Assembly (NCBI RefSeq): GCF_026213295.1
Contig: NC_079432.1
Span: 13,907,723 to 13,971,722 of the forward strand
DNA length: 64,000 nt
Source of the DNA: Gadus chalcogrammus
Taxonomy: Eukaryota; Chordata; Actinopteri; Gadiformes; Gadidae
Direction of reading: 5' to 3'
Shown here: positions 1 to 12,418 of the stretch, in pieces
Position numbering within the stretch: the first letter of the stretch is position 1
Layout: every line of letters starts with the position of its first letter
Program-made: the position numbers and the translations under genes
Notes under the pieces: generated by a model
Told to the model about the DNA's origin: nothing
The model's input: the letters and a program-made list of their open reading frames with translations, nothing else
Databases searched by the model: none

Positions 1-1629
1 AACATAACGCACAGCTGCGTGCTTAATACAATGCATAATTAAGATATGCAATGGGCACATTGTTGCGTGTAAATTTGTTCCAATAAATGCCTTTTACCTC
101 TTTGAGTTATGAAGCATACGACTATATACTCTACACATCTGTCAACTACAATGTATTGCAAAAGTATGTCATTTATTTTGGACAGGCAATCTTATTGACA
201 TTGGTTGATAAACCACTTATCCATGTTACAATGAACTAATTACTGTTTCGGTAGTTTCACCACTACCACAAACATCATTAATGAATGACCCTAATAAGTT
301 GTGTTGCCAACTGTAATTACTTGTGATGATGTCTTTGTGGTTAACTGCTGCCATCGATGCAGTAAAAGTAGCTTGGCCTCATTGCTATTGGATGATTTCA
401 TGGCAAAGTGTTAGTGAAGCGAGCAGGCGGCAGGTGGTTCATCCAAGCGGATGGACACTGTGACAGCATTGTGTGGTTAATGTATGCCATTGGTTCTTAA
501 TTGCCACTCATTGTAATATGCATAAGTAAAATAGTAGAGAGACCAGCTGCCTGCTGTGGTTTTTAAGCTGGGATGAGTGGGTGTGTATCGTTCCAGACGG
601 ATATCATTCCAGAACAGTAATTTAGTAATTAGAAGGGAGAAATGACATATCCAGATCACCGTCGCCGAGTACATTTTAATTGCCTTTGTCAAGGTCGACT
701 TTTAATATTGTGTAGCTTTACAGCGGTTGCATGATTGGATCGACGGTAGAACGCTTCCCTCTAAAGCCCACGTCGTTGAAAACATGAGGGCCAGATCCAT
801 TCTGACCCGCGGCACACTACAGCTTCAAGGGTGACAAGCAGACTACTCAGAAATTAGTTAGTTGCTTATTAGGCAATGAAAAAGGAAAACGTGTTCCCAA
901 ATCACTTTGTTGTGTGTTTCAGCCGAAGAGCTGTGTAAAGGGAACAGGCTTTGTTTAATATTGACTAATTATATTGGTAACGGAGGATTTGGGGAAGTCA
1001 GTTATGATTGTTTAACCTCCCAAACCGGTAATGTCTCGTCGATTTCCGCTTCGTTCTCGTTGACCCTGGTATAGACACATTGCTCATAACATTCATACTG
1101 CTGCAAATGCAAGGGTCAGTGGACCAATCACCATCACCACTTTGTTACCTCATTCGGCCGTAGACAGTGACTCAACAGACATTTATTAACATGAAAGATT
1201 TCAACTTCCAGAAAAGTCTATTGAGTACACGAGCCACTGACTGCTAGGTACTGAAGAATGTTCCCTCCATTCTTGTCCCACTATTCCGTTGAATATTTAA
1301 CGGAGCATGGCGGATTCACAGAAATTACATTTATTCTGCAGAAGCCAATTAGCATTTCCCAAAATACATCCAGTCATCCCGGGCGCTGTCTTGGAACGAT
1401 TGTCATGCTAAATCATATAGATTTAGGAATTTTATAGAGATTGATACTATTTAACGCCCTTGAAGCTCCAACATGATTTGCATGGGTTATTCCAGTCTAC
1501 TTCACCATGAAGCCAATTTAAAGGTTGCACGGTTCACGTGGATTTTCACATAGGAGAAAATAGGCTTTCAAGGGGTCAGTGTTTGCGTATCTCTCACAGG
1601 AAAATAGAAAAGCTTTCAGAGCGCTCACT

Positions 1630-1760
<131 letters not shown>

Positions 1761-3252
1761 CGGTGTTCTCGGTACTCTGGTCGAGCTGGTACTTTATGTA
1801 TCATCTATATCATCCTTCCCATTAGGACACCATTAGGAACAGAGAGGGCTCCCATCATAAAGCCCCAGTGGCAATGGGTTAGCATCAGACTGTAATCCTC
1901 CACCCATCACGCCTCTTAACGTTTCAAGAAGCCCGCTTTCGTTTTTACATCAAGATCTTTGTGTTATTTTATTACCGAACGTTGAGGGTCTCATTGATCG
2001 ATAAAATGAGCGCAATGGCCGTTAGCTAGACGGGGTCGAGCTGTTCTATTAAGAGGCGTGCATCGCAGTATGGGACCTATATGATGACAAAGCATGAAGG
2101 GGCATTTTACTTTTCATTTGCTGGTTCACAAACATTGGCCTAGAGACTTTCTCATTTAAATGAGATTTTCTTTCTTAAGGTACATTAGGTTATATCCTGG
2201 CCATAATACCTTTCAGAACATTACCGCGTGGAAATCGAGCGATGCCCCTTAAACCGCTGTACCTCAACACACAGAAAGTGCAGGTGGCCAAACAATAGAA
2301 GCGACGCACAGGTTCTTTGTTATGCTTTACGATGCGTTCGATATTGGCAGAGCGTAAACATACCCTTGCACCACCGGTGTGCTCCTATCTATCTATCTAC
2401 TGGTCTGTCTGTGGCGTTCCCCTGTGACTCGTGTGTGCAACACTTCCATGTATAAAGTGTATCAATCAATGGGCCTGCAGTGTGGCCCACTGGGTGCGAG
2501 ACCACTCTGGTGCTCACTGCAATGCCGGGACGGTGACGCACAGTCCGGATTCCACCGGTTTTTAGATTAAATTCAAACCTGGCTAAGCCGCGTGCAGAAC
2601 ATTTGGGTTCGGTGGTCGAGAGGACCCGACTGAAGAGAGCAGCGGCGCCTTCCAGGTGTTATCGCTTGATATTTGACAACTGCTCCAGTGAGCAGGCAGC
2701 TTGAGACCACCTGGTTATTCAGAGACTGAACAGAGGGAGGGGAGGAGAAGCAGAGAGAGGAGCAGAGCAGGGGGTTGGATGGGGCTGTGCTAATGACCAC
2801 TCTGATGTCTCCCTCATGGCAACAGATGCCAAGCAGACGACTGCCGTTTCTGACAAACAATGTCCCCCCACCCCTGAAATGGAAGTCTTCTTTCCCCCTG
2901 GCTGCCCCCGAGGCTCGGTACATTTGTGGTAATAGATTTGTGGCACCGGGCCCTCCCTCGCGCTGCAGCCACATGCAATTACATTTCTGATTCAAGAGAC
3001 GGCAGTGGGGTCGGCTGCCCTGCCCGGCTTCATTACCAGAGCGAGCCCTACTATCCATATCAGCGCGCATGCCAGGTATAAATAGGTGTGAAGCACGGCC
3101 TCCACTAGCTATGTAATATTAATCCATTGTTTATTGGTTCCCACAGGCCATGGCTTGTGTTTGTGAGCCTGGTGGTCCTCTGGTCCTTGCTCTGAATCTC
3201 CTTATCGTGGCATCATATTTCACTGTAACTTCAGCACATACCCACCACAGAT

Positions 3253-3253
<1 letters not shown>

Positions 3254-3283
<30 letters not shown>
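3254..3283 (+). repeat. (CA)n microsatellite, about 15 units
   Basis: A perfect CA dinucleotide array follows ATGGA. A second, degenerate CA/CG stretch continues to about 3300. Confidence 0.95.
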
Positions 3284-3286
<3 letters not shown>

Positions 3287-4719
3287 CGTACACACGCACA
3301 CAAATAACAACTCCCACCTGCTGTACAAAACACTGACTGGCAGGAATTCATATTCAAGGCAAGAGCTGGTATTAAGTGCAAATTGTCATGCAAGTATCCT
3401 CCTGCATGGCCGCCTGGGGGTTTAGCACCGGAGACGAAAGGGATCCTCACGACCTGCTCAGAAGCGTTCGCGCGTGCGTGCGTGTGAGCGTGCGTGCGTA
3501 TGTGTGCAAGGACACGTGTACAGGCTTGTACGGGTTCACGAGGTCAGCTCCGTGCAGCGGCACGGCCCCCACTCCTGACTGCTGCTTCCCCTCCGGGGCA
3601 CAAACAGACTCGGAGAAAACAACGCATTATTAATGTGGCCGCATCGCTGCGCCTGTGTGCGTCGATGCGGGCGGGCTCCTTATTGAACTGGCAGGCCGAC
3701 GGCGAACGCAGCGATGCCCACAGAGAAATGTTATTAACACGGTTTCTTTGTAGCTGCCGAAACGGGGCGAGATGAAACCTTTGATACTCCGTCCGGTCAT
3801 TCCGAAGCAGAGTGCGACCGACCACGTGGTTCTCTGCTCGGGCGGTATTTGCGTGTTTGTGTGTCTGCCAGTTTGTTTGTGACGTCGCCCGCACCTGGGT
3901 CCTGGCTGCAGCCAGCTCTCCACAGAAAGGTGCGGGGGCCGCTTTGATGGGATTGAGCCGGCTTTCATCTTATGCCAGAGGGGAGAGGAGCACGGCTGAG
4001 CTACTCGCACTATGGGGAGAAAACGTCGCAAAACACAAGTAAACACACTCGCGATTAGGTGTGATTATACCAATTGGCCAATCTTTTCAAATGATCCGCG
4101 CGTAAGAGGATAATTTCTCTGAATTGGGGGAAAACAAAGAAAAAACAACAACGCATAATAGTGAAATTAGCATATTTAGTCAGACAAGAGGCAGATATTG
4201 AACTTTTATCAATCTTTACATTTTTCATATGGATTGAACCGGTCCCTGCTGTTGTGAAGAAGACAAACACACAAGAACAAAACAAAAGCAAATAACAACC
4301 AAACTGACAAATTAACAATAACTCCTAAACGCACAACAGTATTTACAGGGCTGTTTTCTTCCCCACCGTGCTCTGTTAACTCTTTGCACAGGCTGAACAA
4401 AACGCCCATTTTAATAAAAACATAACTCTTCACTGTCAAACCGCAGCTTTAGGACAAAGACCTGCCAAACCAACGCAAAGCCGAAGGTCACTAAATGTAT
4501 TCCTATTGGGAGTCGTATCTCTGCAACCGGGCGATAATATGAGACGAAGACGGTAGGATCAAGCCGCTTCAATTTGACTGCGTATTGATCCTCAAACATG
4601 AGGAAGAGTGTATCTGTGTGATGAGTGCATGCTAATGTGTTGAACCCCGCTCACTCACACATGCATACGGGGGCTTAGCTGGAGTTCCAAGTGGGCTTTG
4701 GGCCTCCCGTGGGACCCCC

Positions 4720-4732
4720 TTGAGAACCACTG
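4720..4732 (-). mobile_element. Possible solitary hAT terminal inverted repeat
   Basis: The 13 bases TTGAGAACCACTG are the reverse complement of CAGTGGTTCTCAA, a terminal repeat typical of many vertebrate hAT (Charlie-like) elements. I found no matching end within several hundred bases upstream. It would therefore be a truncated relic, and a chance match remains possible. Confidence 0.3.
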
Positions 4733-5138
4733 CCTATGGACAGTCGACAGGAAACAACCCCCCCCCCCCCCCCCCTGCAAGCATTGGAGAATCAGACAAC
4801 CCATTATAACTGTAGTGAAAGCTCAACAAAAACAGAACAAACGAATGAGCTCCCTTCCTTGTAGTTTGTGAACGGGTTGGTTTTTGTGAGCGTGAGAGTG
4901 GGGGGGAGGACAGAGATAGAACAGCGTGTTACAAGTGTTCTGTGACACCTGGGGAGAGATGTGGCGGTGGAGGACTGGTACGATACACACTGCTACACAC
5001 TGGGAGCTGGATGTGTGAGGACGCTTCTCGAGGCTCGTGTACCAGAGAGGGGAGATAATAGGAATCTGTTGATCTGCAGGATCTTCAATTAATCTCTAAT
5101 TACCTCCCTGTGATCAGATTGTGGGTGAAGTGTTGATG

Positions 5139-5629
5139 TTTACTCTTTCTCGGAGCGTAACACAAACACGAGCCTCTCCTTGACATCATGGAAACACATC
5201 GTCTGCATAGATGATCGTGTAGCCATCACAAACCACGCTGTCATAAGCTCAGACGCAAAAGAAAACAAAAAAACAAACACAAAAACATAAATAAGGGAAA
5301 ACCGGGATGGCGCCGTCTTCATTTTTTGTTTGTTTTTTTAGTCTCACTTCGATAAGAACAATTGCAATTTAAGCTACACGCTACACAATAAAGCGAATGG
5401 CGCTCGTGGCCGTCGATCAGAGGGGTTCCACAGCCTTGTGGATGCTGGCGCCCACGTGGCGCTGATTAGACTAATGTCCAGGGCCGAGACGGAGCCGTCC
5501 GTCCTGCTGCAGGCGACCGGGCGAGGGTGGACACGATGGCGCTGGTGCTTTTTTAAATTCTTGCAATGCGCAATTTGTCCCGTCGTTTGTCCCAAAGCGT
5601 GACGGAGCGCGGGCGGGGGGCCGGCGGGT
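5139..5629 (-). other. rngtt: Probable RNGTT 3' UTR (extent uncertain)
   Basis: This is the minus-strand sequence directly after the RNGTT stop codon. I see no canonical AATAAA within the first kilobase. The nearest variant signal is AGTAAA (minus strand) at 5139-5144, about 490 nt after the stop. A further candidate, ATTAAA (minus strand), lies at 4410-4415. Neither can be chosen from sequence alone. No other coding potential is recognisable here. Confidence 0.25.
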
Positions 5630-5802
5630 CTACGGCTCGGCGTGGTTGGTCTTCTTGGAGGGCGGCGGGGGCATGAGCTGGGCGTCCGGGTCGGGGGGGT
5701 GCTTGCGCCCCTGCGCCGGTTGCTGCACCCCCTGGGTGCTGCGGTCCACCAGGTCCAGCAGGATCTCCTTGGTGACGGGGTGCTGGATGCTGTTACACAC
5801 GG
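5630..5802 (-). CDS. rngtt: RNGTT terminal coding exon with stop codon
   Basis: The exon has 173 bp: two bases completing Ala, 56 codons and the stop codon TAG at 5630-5632. The product starts [20 protein letters not shown] and ends [16 protein letters not shown]. It matches human residues 545-597 but is three residues longer, with a Gln-rich insertion ([10 protein letters not shown]) in the middle. The tail diverges after the proline run: SKKTNHAEP replaces human KRPRPLT. The region is notably GC-rich. The acceptor is GCATCCAG before 5802, directly downstream of a long (UG)n tract with no ordinary polypyrimidine run. The identity is firm; the last few residues depend on there being no frameshift in the GC-rich end. 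Confidence 0.95.
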
Positions 5803-5808
5803 CTGGAT

Positions 5809-6051
<243 letters not shown>

Positions 6052-6425
6052 GGAAAGAAAGTTAGTCTAGACTCTGCGATTGCTTCTTCCAGGGGTGTAA
6101 AACATTAGATAAGCAACGTTTGACAGATTCCTCGCTAGCCACTTGTTTGAAGATACTTAAAGCGACAGAGGAGCGATCAGTAGCAGAGTTCTGGCGGTAA
6201 ACACGAAGAGGCAAACAAACGCTGAGAACACAACAGTTGGCCATGATTCTTCTACTGTCCAAACTAGAACCTTCCAGACATAATCCAAACAAAACAAGGT
6301 CCTCTGACGGGAAACCAATCAGACGCTACGTTACAGAATACAGCGAAGACACCGCTCGCAGCCTGGGCAGATAACCCGCTCCAACGGGACATTAAGACAA
6401 TGATGAGGGGAGAATCAGGTCTCAC

Positions 6426-6549
6426 CCATGGCTGTGTCGTAGGAGTTGGGGAAGCTCTTGTCTATTCTCTGCTTCATGAAAACCCAGGTGTTGTTGGTAA
6501 ACGTGCACTCGATGATCTTGTTGTCGTACTGCTTCAGATCCTTGGTGGC
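6426..6549 (-). CDS. rngtt: RNGTT exon: guanylyltransferase motif VI
   Basis: The exon has 124 bp: 41 codons plus one base of a split Ala codon. It starts [17 protein letters not shown] and contains motif VI as [14 protein letters not shown]. It matches human residues 503-543 plus the first base of the codon for 544. By alignment the residues equivalent to human R530, K533 and N537 are kept, while human R528 is Lys here. Motif VI contacts the GTP phosphates in the closed enzyme. The acceptor is a strong pyrimidine tract ending GTGCAG before 6549, and the donor GTGAGA lies below 6426. The 623-bp intron that follows is mostly (UG)n in the transcript. Confidence 0.96.
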
Positions 6550-6784
6550 CTGCACAGAGAGGGAGAGAGGGGGACAGATGGCTCCGTCATGCTCACATTT
6601 TATGGTACTTTGCTGCGTATGTGCCGTGATTAATCACTGGTACTGTGAGAATAGTGAATACTAAATTACTATCAATGTCTTTATACAATGATCCATAGAA
6701 ACATGCCGATGTCCCAATACAGTATTACAATCGTGCCAAGCAAAAACGACTGCGTTAATTTATAATAATCCACTTATTCACTAC

Positions 6785-6853
<69 letters not shown>

Positions 6854-9800
6854 CTATCAAGTGTAAAATCACGTTGTGAACAATGCATTTTGCTGTTAAT
6901 TCAACGAAGCAACAGCAAAACAAAAAAAGCTTATACCAGTGTGCGGTGATTATACACTTCTTTGACTTGATATACTATTGTTGACTGCACATCACCAGCA
7001 CCTAAGAATCCAAAGGCTGTGCACAGGGACTTCATTCATTTTTTTTTTATATATATAATCGACTATGTCTGAAGACCTTGCATGGTCGAATGTGATTCAT
7101 TAGGCCAGACCCATTGTGGACCGAACGTTAAATCATATATTGTAGATATTATTTTACATATGCGCCTCAATGTCCTTCAATCTTAGTTTGCTGCAGCTGT
7201 CTGTAGGCGAGGCCTAGGATCTCTGTTAAAGGACCAACCGCCTCCGCAAACAAATCAACCTTTCAACGTGGGACGAAAAAATGAAGCATCTGCATTCAAT
7301 TTGACAGAAAGCACCAGGCTGCGTTTAGCCTGATATGCTATAGTGTGGCGTAGGCTTATATAATATACCGTCATTAATAGGAAATATCTATGGATCCAAC
7401 AGTGGCCAGTATCTATGGAGACAGAGAGCTCCCTTTTTTCTGAATATGCACAGTATTCACATCCGGTCATGAAAAATGTATAAAGCATTAAAAATGTTAT
7501 TACATAAAAATGATGTGTTTGAGCGCATAGAACAGAAGCGCAGCACCATAAAATGAGGCAGAAGTGCAAACAATGAAGAAGGGAGCACAGAGTATGACAC
7601 CTGTTGTTATCATCATGATTTCATCATGGCTGTTTTCATCATTTCATTCATGACTCTTGAACATTTGTAATGGTTTCAAAGTGCTGCCAAACACGAGAAA
7701 TTGTGTCACCTTCTCTAGACTAACTCCATCGGGCTCTACTTAAAGAAGAAAGTGATTGGATGATGCCACTGCCATTAAACAAAGGGTTTATCAAACAAAC
7801 GATAAGGACATTTATTAAGCAGCCCCCGTCCCCACAATGAAACGCCCCTGCTGTCAAGACGCACACTGTCTTCAGAACGCTGCTTTGACTATTAAAGACC
7901 ACCCCCGGTTAACGCCTCCATCAGAGGTTTGAGGTCACCCCTAATCTAAACCAGACAATACACACTCCTGCACGCAAATCCCACCGCACAAACGCAGATC
8001 AATCATGACAGCTTTGCGTGGCCCGTGGGGGTCCCGACATGCTGACAGAATGCTGGTTGCGGCTTACATGTATTAATAACGCATGGGGGGGGGGGCGTGA
8101 GTCAACGCAGACCTTTAAGAAGCCGACGCCCGTTTCATTACCGTCCTCCTCTGTGTAGCTGAAAAGTAGGAGGCGGAAAGTGGGGTTTTAATTTGAGCTC
8201 ATAAATATCCTATATCTATCCCGATGCGATGGGACATACAGGGGCTCATATATATATATTCGTTTTAAGATGCAGCATAAGCTGCAAAGTGAAGGTCACC
8301 ATCATGTAAATTGGACGGCTGATTGACAGCCCTGTTACGAATATATTTCCAATTTAAAATCAAATATTGCACGACAGTCATAATATGTTGATGGCCTGAA
8401 GCAAGGATTATCTTCCACTGATGGAATTGTTTTTTTCAACATAAGGGAATACTGCTTCATTTCTGACAAAATCGGAGTCTGCGACATAAACTCAGATTCC
8501 TCGAAAAGAGGTTGACTATTGACGTCACTTTTCAGACGGAACCCATTGCAGCACGGTCCAACATTTTCCCCCAAAATGTGTGGTTGACGTTGCAGACCGT
8601 GATTCGTTCACTGTGCGTCTGCGTGAGGCTGTACTCTGCTATATTGACGCATCCCCACTTAAAGGCTAGAATAGCATCAAAAGCAATCCAACCATGATGC
8701 AATTATGAGATCTTATGATGCTATTGAATCCTTTTATAATGATTCTTTATCGGAAATTGAACCCTGGTGAGCTCAAGAGAGACACCCCCTTGGTAGACAG
8801 TGCTGGGCCAATCAATCCATGCATTAGAGAGTTTGGCGCCTGAAGGCTTTGCAGACGGAGAGAAGAGGCCGCCAGTGCTTTTGGCCAGGGAGAGATGCCC
8901 GGGCCAATGGGGGGAGCGGGGGGGGGGGGACCCACAGACGCCAGCGAGAGTGGGGGGAGAGCACTGGCACAAAGGCGATCCGTGAGGAGGCGTGTCGGAT
9001 CCTGGAGTGCAGGGTGCATCTGGGTACTTAGTGGGGGGCCTGGTTCCTCGAGGAAGTGTTTGAGGGAGAGTGGAAGTGAGCAGACTGGGGGGAGGTGACG
9101 GGTTCCTTTCAGCACCAGGAGATGACGACCGGGAGGAGCTACGTGTACTACGACGTCACAGAAACTCCCTGCGAGCGCATGCACCATTATTTACTAAATC
9201 ATGCATTACTAACAAATAGGGGTTGGTTTGAGTGAGGTTGAGCTGTTCAGACAATTGAACAAGAACCCTGAGGCGAGTTTGGGCGGTGTAAAGACAGGTA
9301 GCCATGAAGAGCTTCGGAAATAGCACATGACACAACAGGCTGCCCTGCTGCTGAGCAGCACTGGTGGCAGCAGGCATGGCTGGGAACCCCTTCCTGCCTC
9401 ACAAAGGTTGTGCCACAGCACCTTGGTGTTTATCCGCCCTGATCCGCCTTATTAGGCAGCAGGCGAGGGCCTTGTACAGCCGGAGTCTCTGGGTGCGTTT
9501 TGGCAAAGACCCTCCGTGAGTCCTTTCAGTCAAGAAGTGTGTTGCTAGTGCAGACCCCCAGAGCTGTAAATCTTTCATTTTCAAGTTTGTTGGTATCTAT
9601 CCATCCATCTGCTAGATACATTAAATAAGAAATCTGTTACACCGGAGGTTTTTACTTCCTTGAGAACATTGAAAACACAAACTTTTTAATATTCCTAAAA
9701 ATACATATTTTCCCACTTTAAACTATTATTTTACATCCTCTCTTTCGATATTGAACAATAACAAAGTCTGATATCAACCAGGGCCAGGTACTGTGAAATA

Positions 9801-12351
9801 ATATTTGGGGTACAGAGCACACAATTGCATTTTCATTCACCAGAGGTGCGCTGTAATGAAATTCACTGTCGGAGAAAATGAGAAACAAATGAACAAAACA
9901 ACATATTCAAACACGCAACTGAAACCACAAAAACTAACCCGGGCAAGCTCCAGCACCGCTGACGTGCTTCGTTCAAAATGAAAGCGTTGCGCTTGAATAC
10001 TAAACAATGTGGGGGAGAGCGACATAGAGATCAACAGAGAAGGTAGATCCCCATGAGCATTAGCTCCACATTGTGCCCGGCCCCCCCTCAACCTCATCAA
10101 TGGGCCTCAATATACTTATTCTAAGATTGATGGCAACTTGACGCTGAGGCGTAAACAAATCAGATTGTAATATCCTCCGTACTTTGCTTCACAAGGGAGC
10201 GCGGAACCGTGGTTTAATTTCAGACGTAATCAGAAGCGGGCCGAGAGGTCTGGGGAGAATTCTCTGCATGGGTCCATTTTAATCAGGAGGAACTATATGA
10301 TGGAATATAGACCGGGGTGATGAGAGGCGAGATTACAGGAAATGCAGCAGCCGGCGGGGGCAGAACTAGAAGTTGTCTCAGTAGCGCACCGGTTCTGTCG
10401 ATCTCCGGTGAGGAAACGGTGAAACAAAAAAAACAAAAACATCTTCAACCTTTCTCCAACCGAGAACCAAATTATTTCAGGTTTTTGATTCCCTTTGGGG
10501 CCGGGCTGCACACATCAGAGCACAGAGAGGTTATTCCTTCAAACAGAACACGCTTCACCAAGAGTCATCCGAGTGCTCTCACACTCAACAAATCGAGTTG
10601 TGTTGGGGTTTGGCTCCGCTCGAACAATTCCCTTTTAAGCCAATTAACACAATTTTGGCTAATGCATTTGCAGCGCTACAAATTTAGCACTCTGACGCCG
10701 CAGCTAAATTATCTGTTGCGAGCGCTGGATTTGGAACCAGGAACCAACCACTTGGTTTTGGGTGACATTCGCTGGCTGGCACGCGGGAGCGCGGACGCAG
10801 CCAAAGAGTTGGATGTCTCTCTGCGAGCCCTCATGCTATCATTATGTGACGTCAAGCGTCCCTGGAGGGCCAGCGTAATGCTCATCATTATCCCACGCGC
10901 GTGGATACCACTCCTCCCATCTGCTGTGACCTGGAGTCTGAGGCCAGAACCAACAACGGGCATCTGTTGAAGAATATCGGTGATTCACGGTACACAAGGA
11001 CGCCCATTTTATCCTAACCTTGCCAAACTCTCTGTGGTTCTTAAGGTTATGCGGGATGACAGCCAAGGGTTTTCCGATGGAAAGCACCTTGAATACGGTG
11101 TTTGTGTCTTAAGACTTAGAGAAAGGACATGACCTTCGCACAAAAACGAAAGCTTTGCAAAAAATTAACAACATTGAGGTGAAAAAGGAATGAAAATCCC
11201 GTCATACATCCAATACCTTATGTAAACTTATGAATCTTCTTCTTCTTCATGTTCTGCAGACCAGACTACCATCTTGGATCAAGTTTCCTTCAACACTCTT
11301 CCAAAGTATGACCGAACAACCATGTAGCCGATTTGGGCCAGTACACAACCGTCAATTTTAAGCAAAGAGACTGTATAGTATTGACTAATATACACATCAA
11401 ATGAGTATGATATGTCTTCAGAGATAAAGAAAAACTTGCTAAATCGAAGTACTGGCAGCAAAGGCATAACCAGTGTTCTCTCCTTTGAAATATCCATCCT
11501 GGGTCGGAACGTATGTTTTTGTTTTGGCCCGTGTGTTTTGTTTCACTCTTCTCCGAGTAAACCGGGTTGCCAGAGATTAAACAGATTGGCCCACAAACAC
11601 AGCGGGCCGCAGCCATGGAGGCAAGCAAACAAGCTGGAAGAACTGAGACTGTACTCGACTTTACCCAACCTACAAAGACTCGTCCTCTTTGGAAACAGAA
11701 CAACATACCGAGCCTTGCTAAAACCCCGGTACATCTCGTGGTGTGGTGTTTGAAGATAGAGAAGGCTAAGAGCCCAGCCCAGAAGGGTTTCCAGATGGAT
11801 GCCAGGTGAGCTGGTTTATCATTTGGAAACATAAATAAATCGCAAACCTATACCGTAGCTGATGACCCTACAGTGTACGACTCAACATTTGTCATGGTCA
11901 AAATAGAATAATTGCAATGTCTCATAATATGTGTACAATAGTGTTTTTAAGGCTGCTTCCTTGGCCAGGTAACTTTTTTTACTGAAAAAATATGCCAGGT
12001 AAAATAATGGTGAACCTCATTAACGACAAAACCGAACCACATTTGAATGTTGCGCGAGCTAGCTTGGATAATCTCCTAAGCTTCGTGAGACCTTCCTGGT
12101 CTTACCATCAGTGCTCGGAGGAGAGAGTTTCTAATTGAAACAAACAATGGCGGCGGCCCAAGGAGTGTTGCCATCTAGAGGTTGCAGATGCGGCCAAATC
12201 TCCTAATTGTCCCAAGTAGAAACCCTTTTGCTGTATTAAACATGAAAATATTCGGATGCATTAGGGTGGAGGCAGGCAACTGCAGGCCTGGGTGTTTTTC
12301 GGCGTTAGGCAGCTGATTTGGCAGCACTCATCCTCATTAATTGTCGCTCAC
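6550..12351 (-). other. rngtt: RNGTT intron (5.8 kb)
   Basis: Non-coding sequence between the OB-fold exon and the motif VI exon. It contains a 64-base (TA)n array at 6788-6851 and otherwise looks unique. A 217-codon plus-strand open frame near 10317-10970 has no recognisable domain, and at this GC content it is not improbable by chance. I see no RNA gene and no intact mobile element. Confidence 0.7.
6788..6851. repeat. (TA)n microsatellite
   Basis: A perfect 64-base alternating TA array, self-complementary and liable to form a cruciform or hairpin. It lies within an RNGTT intron. Confidence 0.97.
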
Positions 12352-12418
12352 CTTCATCTGGGCGAATGGCCTTTCATAGCTGCCGACGAACAGCAAGCCC
12401 ACCGTCTGGGGGAGCAGC
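12352..12418 (-). CDS. rngtt: RNGTT exon: OB-fold segment LLPQTVGLLFVG
   Basis: The exon has 67 bp: one base completing Gly plus 22 codons. The product, LLPQTVGLLFVGSYERPFAQ followed by MK, matches human residues 481-502. The minus-strand acceptor is CCCCCCACTCAG before 12418, and the donor GTGAGC follows ATGAAG at 12352. This strand-rich part of the OB fold is well conserved (YERPFAQ). Confidence 0.95.

Noticed and set aside
2573..3070. A 165-codon minus-strand open frame in the 3' flank
   Set aside because: GC-rich region with several overlapping frames on both strands; no protein-like features.
3544..4046. Minus-strand frames of 116 and 138 codons overlapping plus-strand frames
   Set aside because: Mutually overlapping in several frames with no domain or splice support; a composition effect of the GC-rich block.
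10317..10970. A 217-codon plus-strand open frame
   Set aside because: No recognisable domain, mixed low-conservation composition, and a length not improbable by chance at near 50% GC in a window of this size.
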